Assembly: GCA_903953145.1 (NCBI GenBank)
Contig: CAJBIL010000085.1
Coordinates: 1-9,824 of the forward strand
DNA: 9,824 nucleotides
Direction: 5' to 3'
DNA from: an uncultured beta proteobacterium
GTDB lineage: Bacteria > Pseudomonadota > Gammaproteobacteria > Burkholderiales > Rhodocyclaceae
Each line of letters begins with the position of its first letter. Within the stretch, counting starts at the first letter, position 1. A program made the position numbers and the translations under genes. Shown piece after piece: positions 7,261 to 9,824 of the stretch. The notes beneath the pieces are model-generated. The model worked only from the letters and a program-made list of their open reading frames with translations. It made no database searches and was not told the DNA's origin.

Positions 7261-7770
7261 TTGAAAAACCTGCTCGCCGTTGGTGCTATGGCGTTGTTGT
7301 TGCTTGCGACAGCGCCCTCCAGTGCTGAAGAAATGCCCAGCGCCGCACCGCTCTTCGCGCTCACCCTGACGACGCCTGACGACAAGCCGATGTCCTTCGC
7401 CTCACTGAAGGGCAAACCCCTTATCGTGAACTTCTGGGCGCGCTGGTGTGGTCCCTGTCGCAAGGAAATCCCGGATCTGGCAGAAATGCACGCCAAGTAC
7501 CATGCCAAAGGTCTGGTGATCGTCGGTGTCGCGGTTGAAGATGCCGGTAACCGTGACAGCGTTCGAGAGTTCGCCAAAGCCTATGAGATGAATTACGCGC
7601 TGGTGATCGGCGGCGTTCAGACCAGTGTTGAATTGATGCAGGCGCTTGGCAACCCGAAATCCGGCCTGCCGTTCACCATCGTGATCGACCGGCAGGGGAA
7701 AATTGTCGCCAAAAAGCTCGGTGCGATGAATAAGACGGATATGGAATCTGCGATCAAGCAGGTCCTGTAA
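7261..7770 (+). CDS. TlpA/ResA-like periplasmic thioredoxin, probable accessory of NosZ copper maturation
   Basis: The start is TTG, supported by AAGGA (7251-7255) 5 nt upstream and by the signal peptide that begins at that codon (hydrophobic 3-18, likely cleavage after SSA at residue 22). The mature part has the thioredoxin fold: NFWARWCGPCRKEIP at 57-71 with active-site Cys63-Gly-Pro-Cys66, and the cis-proline motif GLPFT at 135-139 (Pro137). The product has 169 residues, the usual length for TlpA/ResA-like proteins. These proteins reduce disulfides in the periplasm, for example heme-binding or copper-ligand cysteines. As last gene of the nos cluster, coupled to nosY, it most likely keeps thiols of NosL, NosZ CuA or c-type cytochromes reduced; the specific substrate is inference. 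No clear terminator follows. Confidence 0.9.
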   Translation: MKNLLAVGAMALLLLATAPSSAEEMPSAAPLFALTLTTPDDKPMSFASLKGKPLIVNFWARWCGPCRKEIPDLAEMHAKYHAKGLVIVGVAVEDAGNRDSVREFAKAYEMNYALVIGGVQTSVELMQALGNPKSGLPFTIVIDRQGKIVAKKLGAMNKTDMESAIKQVL

Positions 7771-7917
7771 ATTGAGCACCATCGCGCTACAAGCCGCGTG
7801 GAATGGCCATCTACAAGGCAGTACGCCGGGAAGCCACTGAATACGCCATTCTTCGAAGGGGCTTGCGGTAGATCACCATTCCATGAGCCTTCCAGAGCAG
7901 CGATCCTGATCAACAAT

Positions 7918-8727
7918 TTACAACGAGGCCTGCTCCGCAACGCCCAGCCCAAGTCGCTTTGAGAGTACCGCAGCTGCGTCCTTCATGTGTTGAGCGAGCG
8001 CGCTATCCCAGGCCATGTCAAAGTGTCCAATCGTGCCGAGCGACGTAATCGCTGCCACCATGCGGCCGCTATGATCAAAAACAGGCGCGCTAAAGCCGTT
8101 GATTCCTGGCGTCAGACTGCCTGTAGAACGCGAAATCTTGTGCTCACGAATTTCCTCGAGTGTCGCTTCAAAATTACTCGCCACTTCCGCTAGCGGCACA
8201 TTCGTCTTGGTTGCCGTTTCACGTAATTCAGCTGTCAGCATTTTTTTCATGTAAGCCGAACGGTAGAAGGCAGCAAAGGCACGACCCGTTGCCGAGGTTG
8301 TCAATGGGAGAACAATGCCCGTCCTCAGCGTAATCGTGATCGGCCCCCCGGTTTCGACCCAGCGCACACATGTTGCTCCATGATTCCCCCACATGGCGAG
8401 CGCCACGGTTTCCCCGATTTGCTCACACAAGTCTTCCAGAATCGGCGCTGCCAGCCTGACCGGATCAAGTCGGGCCAGGCTGGCCAGACCAAGCTCCAGG
8501 CAAAAACCACCCAAATCGTAACGACCGCTGTTGGCATCCTGCTCAACAAGACCCATTCGCATGAAACTGACCAGATACCGATGCGCCTTCGCCGCCGGCA
8601 TGCCGGAATTCTTCGCCAGATCGCGCAGCATCATCGGCCGACCATTGGCAGCAAGCGTTCGCAGCAGGCGAGTGCCAACTTCAATGGATTGGATACCTTG
8701 TCTTTGCTTGATGGGTTCGGTTGTCAT
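7918..8727 (-). CDS. IclR-family transcriptional regulator
   Basis: The 269-residue protein has the two-domain IclR layout. The N-terminal winged helix-turn-helix covers about residues 10-72: IQSIEVGTRLLRTLA, then LRDLAKNSGMPAAKAHRYLVSF as the HTH, then GRYDLG in the wing. The C-terminal effector domain covers about 85-258 and includes LPLTTSATGRAFAAF (140-154), the typical IclR start of the sensing region, and a GINGFSAPVFD segment (208-218). The effector is unknown; IclR proteins often sense small organic acids or aromatic metabolites. The gene converges on the nos cluster and is transcribed away from the ParA-like gene. The ATG at 8727 has no obvious Shine-Dalgarno sequence, but it places the start close to the wHTH as in the family. 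A perfect inverted repeat 19 bases upstream may be its own operator. No link to N2O metabolism can be read from the sequence. Confidence 0.92.
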   Translation of the reverse strand: MTTEPIKQRQGIQSIEVGTRLLRTLAANGRPMMLRDLAKNSGMPAAKAHRYLVSFMRMGLVEQDANSGRYDLGGFCLELGLASLARLDPVRLAAPILEDLCEQIGETVALAMWGNHGATCVRWVETGGPITITLRTGIVLPLTTSATGRAFAAFYRSAYMKKMLTAELRETATKTNVPLAEVASNFEATLEEIREHKISRSTGSLTPGINGFSAPVFDHSGRMVAAITSLGTIGHFDMAWDSALAQHMKDAAAVLSKRLGLGVAEQASL

Positions 8728-8745
8728 TGTGCAGAGCCGTTCGTT

Positions 8746-8768
8746 AGTCGTTGCTAATTGTAACGACT
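8746..8768. promoter_or_regulatory. Inverted repeat upstream of the iclR-type gene, candidate autoregulatory operator
   Basis: A perfect 7-bp inverted repeat, AGTCGTT (8746-8752) and AACGACT (8762-8768), is separated by 9 bases. On the minus strand the spacer edge reads TACAAT (complement of 8757-8762), a possible -10 box for the IclR gene, so a bound dimer would cover the promoter. IclR-family proteins commonly bind such palindromes and repress themselves. The assignment rests on position and symmetry only. Confidence 0.45.
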
Positions 8769-8810
8769 GAGGGCCATGTCAGGCGGAGAATATGCATCGT
8801 CAATTGTGCC

Positions 8811-8838
8811 TTCAAGTTGAATCTTCCTTGCTTATAAT
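8811..8838 (+). promoter_or_regulatory. Sigma70-type promoter of the ParA-like gene, with overlapping FNR-like box
   Basis: A perfect -10 box TATAAT lies at 8833-8838. The best -35 candidate is the weak TTCAAG at 8811-8816 with a 16-bp spacer. Transcription would start near 8845, giving a leader of about 31 nt before the ATG at 8876. The bases TTGCT-TATA-ATCAA at 8828-8841 match the FNR/ANR consensus TTGAT-N4-ATCAA at 9 of 10 positions and overlap the -10 box. Confidence 0.55.
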
Positions 8839-8875
8839 CAATGTTTTGAACAAGATCGTCATTCGGGAGAAAATC

Positions 8876-9493
8876 ATGCGATCGGTACTCATAGCCAACC
8901 CCAAAGGCGGTGCAGGGAAAACAACACTGGCGACCAACCTGACCGGCTACTTTGCCAACGCAGGCGAAAGCGTCACCTTATGTGACCTTGACCGGCAACA
9001 GTCATCGTTGCGCTGGATGGCCTTTCGTGACCCTGCCGTTCCCCCGATTACAGGCCATTTTGCAGCAACACAGATGCTCGTCAGTTTGCCCAAAGAGCCT
9101 GATTGGGTTGTCCTGGATGCGCCAGCCGGGTTACAGGGGTACAAGTTATCCGACTATTTACGCCTGGTTGATAAGGTCGTGATCCCAGTTGTGCCATCAA
9201 TCTTCGACATGGCAGCAACTGAAGATTTCCTGATCTCAATACGCCAGGAAATGCGTGGCCGAAAGAACGCCGTCGGCATCGTAGCAATGCGCGTTGACCC
9301 CCGAACCCGTGCCGCGGCAATGCTTGAAGAGTTTCTCACGCATTTCGATCTGCCAATTCTCAGCTATATCCGCAATACGCAAAATTACGTCAATGTGGCT
9401 GCCGGCGGGCTGTCAATCTTCGATACGCCACGTTCGAAATACAAAAAAGATATCGAACAATGGAATTCTTTGTTGCAATGGCTAAAGGACTAA
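8876..9493 (+). CDS. Solo ParA/MinD-family P-loop ATPase
   Basis: The 205-residue protein starts with a deviant Walker A motif, PKGGAGKTT at 9-17, with the signature lysine Lys10 and the P-loop Lys15. CDLDRQQSS (36-44) corresponds to Walker A' with Asp37/Asp39, and VVLDAPAG (78-85) is Walker B with Asp81. The pattern is that of small ParA-type positioning ATPases, which dimerise on ATP and bind DNA nonspecifically. There is no N-terminal HTH as in plasmid ParA of type Ia and no parB gene beside it, so it looks like an orphan ParA; cargo is unknown. Chromosomal orphan ParAs can position chemotaxis arrays, carboxysomes or other complexes. I chose the ATG at 8876 over one 84 nt earlier because it puts the P-loop at the normal N-terminal place, follows GGGAGA (8865-8870), and lies downstream of the TATAAT promoter. 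Confidence 0.88.
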   Translation: MRSVLIANPKGGAGKTTLATNLTGYFANAGESVTLCDLDRQQSSLRWMAFRDPAVPPITGHFAATQMLVSLPKEPDWVVLDAPAGLQGYKLSDYLRLVDKVVIPVVPSIFDMAATEDFLISIRQEMRGRKNAVGIVAMRVDPRTRAAAMLEEFLTHFDLPILSYIRNTQNYVNVAAGGLSIFDTPRSKYKKDIEQWNSLLQWLKD

Positions 9494-9501
9494 GCTATAG
9501 T
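9473..9501 (+). promoter_or_regulatory. Upstream promoter (P1) of the tRNA-fMet / rrn-leader transcript
   Basis: TTGCAA at 9473-9478 (4 of 6 to TTGACA) and TATAGT at 9496-9501 (5 of 6 to TATAAT) are separated by exactly 17 bp. The -35 lies inside the 3' end of the ParA-like gene. It is followed by a GC-rich discriminator, TCGCCCCCTCGC, of the type seen at stringently controlled stable-RNA promoters. The -10 and downstream segment is duplicated at P2. Confidence 0.6.
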
Positions 9502-9520
9502 TCGCCCCCTCGCAACACGG

Positions 9521-9550
9521 CAAACCGGCAAGCAACAAACCGGCAAGCAA
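9521..9550 (+). repeat. Perfect 2 x 15-nt tandem repeat between the two promoters
   Basis: CAAACCGGCAAGCAA occurs twice head to tail (9521-9535 and 9536-9550) without mismatch. It lies downstream of P1 and just before P2, partly in the position where an upstream element of P2 would sit. Confidence 0.9.
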
Positions 9551-9565
9551 ATTAAAAAATAAGTG

Positions 9566-9594
9566 TTGACGGGGTGAGTTAAGTTTTATATAGT
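9566..9594 (+). promoter_or_regulatory. Downstream promoter (P2) of the tRNA-fMet / rrn-leader transcript
   Basis: TTGACG at 9566-9571 (5 of 6) and TATAGT at 9589-9594 (5 of 6) are separated by 17 bp, a near-ideal sigma70 promoter. An A/T-rich stretch (ATTAAAAAATAAG, 9551-9563) precedes the -35 and could act as an UP element. The discriminator TCGCCCC is GC rich, as at rRNA and tRNA promoters under ppGpp control. Transcription would begin near 9601, leaving about 105 nt of leader before the tRNA. Confidence 0.78.
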
Positions 9595-9706
9595 TCGCCC
9601 CCTCGCTGCACGGCAGACCAGTTAAACGACTGATCAGCCAAGTTTAAAAGGTGGCGTGTTAGTGAGGTTTGCAATGCTTGTTGAGTGAAAATCTCGGCAA
9701 GACGGA

Positions 9707-9783
9707 CGCGGGGTGGAGCAGTCTGGCAGCTCGTCGGGCTCATAACCCGAAGGTCACAGGTTCAAATCCTGTCCCCGCAACCA
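9707..9783 (+). tRNA. Initiator tRNA-Met (fMet), anticodon CAT
   Basis: The 77-nt gene folds as a full cloverleaf. The acceptor stem pairs 9707-9713 with 9773-9779, and the first pair is a C-A mismatch (9707/9779), the hallmark of bacterial initiator tRNA. The anticodon stem 9734-9738 / 9746-9750 carries three consecutive G-C pairs next to the loop CTCATAA, again initiator specific, with anticodon CAT at 9741-9743. The T arm holds GGTTCAAATCC. The discriminator base is A9780 and CCA is encoded (9781-9783). It is transcribed from the tandem promoters upstream. The next sequence is an rRNA-leader-like element rather than a terminator, so it appears to be the first RNA of a longer transcript. 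Confidence 0.97.
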
Positions 9784-9790
9784 AGTAGTA

Positions 9791-9824
9791 CGCTCTTTAA
9801 AAATCAGACAACCGATAGGTGTGG
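9791..9824 (+). promoter_or_regulatory. rRNA operon leader element with boxA-type antitermination signal, cut by window edge
   Basis: CGCTCTTTAAAA (9791-9802) matches the rrn boxA TGCTCTTTAACA at 10 of 12 positions. It is followed by ATCAGACAACCGATAGGTGTGG, split here as ATCAGACA and GGTGTGG, which resembles the bases after boxA in enterobacterial rRNA leaders, including the boxC-like GTGTGG. In rRNA operons this element binds NusB-S10 and allows Rho-resistant transcription. A 16S rRNA gene is therefore expected a short way beyond the right edge; this is a prediction. Confidence 0.65.

Larger units (their letters stand above)
9496..9621 (+). repeat. Pair of 33-nt direct repeats covering -10 box, discriminator and initial transcribed region
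   Basis: The unit at 9496-9528 recurs at 9589-9621, 93 bases downstream. The first 18 bases (TATAGTTCGCCCCCTCGC) are identical and 11 of the next 15 match. The sequence upstream of each -10 box is not similar, so conservation starts at the -10 and runs into the transcribed region. Confidence 0.88.

Noticed and set aside
7771..7917. Possible bidirectional terminator between the thioredoxin and iclR-type genes
   Set aside because: Only scattered complementary pieces are seen (for example GAATGGC 7801-7807 with GCCATTC 7845-7851, and TGGAATGG 7799-7806 with CCATTCCA 7876-7883) with long loops and no T tract; no convincing terminator or gene is visible.
7987..8770. Plus-strand open frames opposite the IclR gene
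   Set aside because: Composition is Arg/Ser-rich shadow translation with no motif, while the minus strand encodes a full IclR protein.
8792..8875. Upstream ATG extending the ParA-like protein by 28 residues
   Set aside because: The extension crosses the TATAAT promoter, has no family resemblance, and the start at 8876 has a good ribosome binding site.
9494..9706. Small protein gene or CRISPR-like repeats between parA and the tRNA
   Set aside because: The repeats are two copies only and coincide with promoter elements; no start codon with ribosome binding site and plausible product was found.

Overview
This window reads as chromosomal DNA of a denitrifying or N2O-reducing betaproteobacterium, most likely of the Rhodocyclaceae (Dechloromonas/Azospira type). 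The reasons are a clade II-type nos accessory cluster that includes a NosB-like membrane protein, dense GC-biased coding with short or overlapping gene junctions, an initiator tRNA with encoded CCA, and a final stretch that resembles a proteobacterial rRNA operon leader. The taxonomic placement is inference from gene content, not from a search.

Positions 1-7770 hold the distal part of a nitrous oxide reductase (nos) cluster, all on the + strand. A diheme cytochrome c runs in from the left edge and is followed by a strong hairpin terminator (658-689). After a 193-nt gap carrying candidate regulatory sequence come nosB, nosD, nosG, nosH, nosF, nosL, nosY and a TlpA-like thioredoxin. Most junctions are tight: nosD-nosG overlap by 8 nt, nosG-nosH by 1 nt, nosF-nosL are 2 nt apart, and the thioredoxin's ribosome binding site overlaps the nosY stop codon. 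nosZ is not in the window and is expected upstream. NosG and NosH (NapGH-like Fe-S proteins), NosB and the cytochrome would carry electrons from the quinol pool to periplasmic NosZ. NosD, NosF, NosY and NosL form the copper-delivery machinery for NosZ. The thioredoxin probably keeps copper-ligand thiols reduced. No NosR is present in the window.

Positions 7771-8875 form the boundary of the cluster. An IclR-family regulator (7918-8727, - strand) converges on the nos cluster. The 148-nt region between it and the next gene holds a perfect 7-bp inverted repeat (candidate IclR operator) and a promoter for the next gene whose -10 box overlaps a near-consensus FNR-type half-site pair.

Positions 8876-9824 hold a solo ParA/MinD-type ATPase and then a non-coding block. 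That block contains two promoters with the same 17-bp spacing and a duplicated -10/discriminator segment, a perfect 15-nt tandem duplication between them, an initiator tRNA-Met gene, and a boxA-like sequence with following motifs typical of an rRNA operon leader. The simplest reading is that a tRNA-fMet sits at the head of an rrn operon whose 16S gene lies just beyond the right edge.
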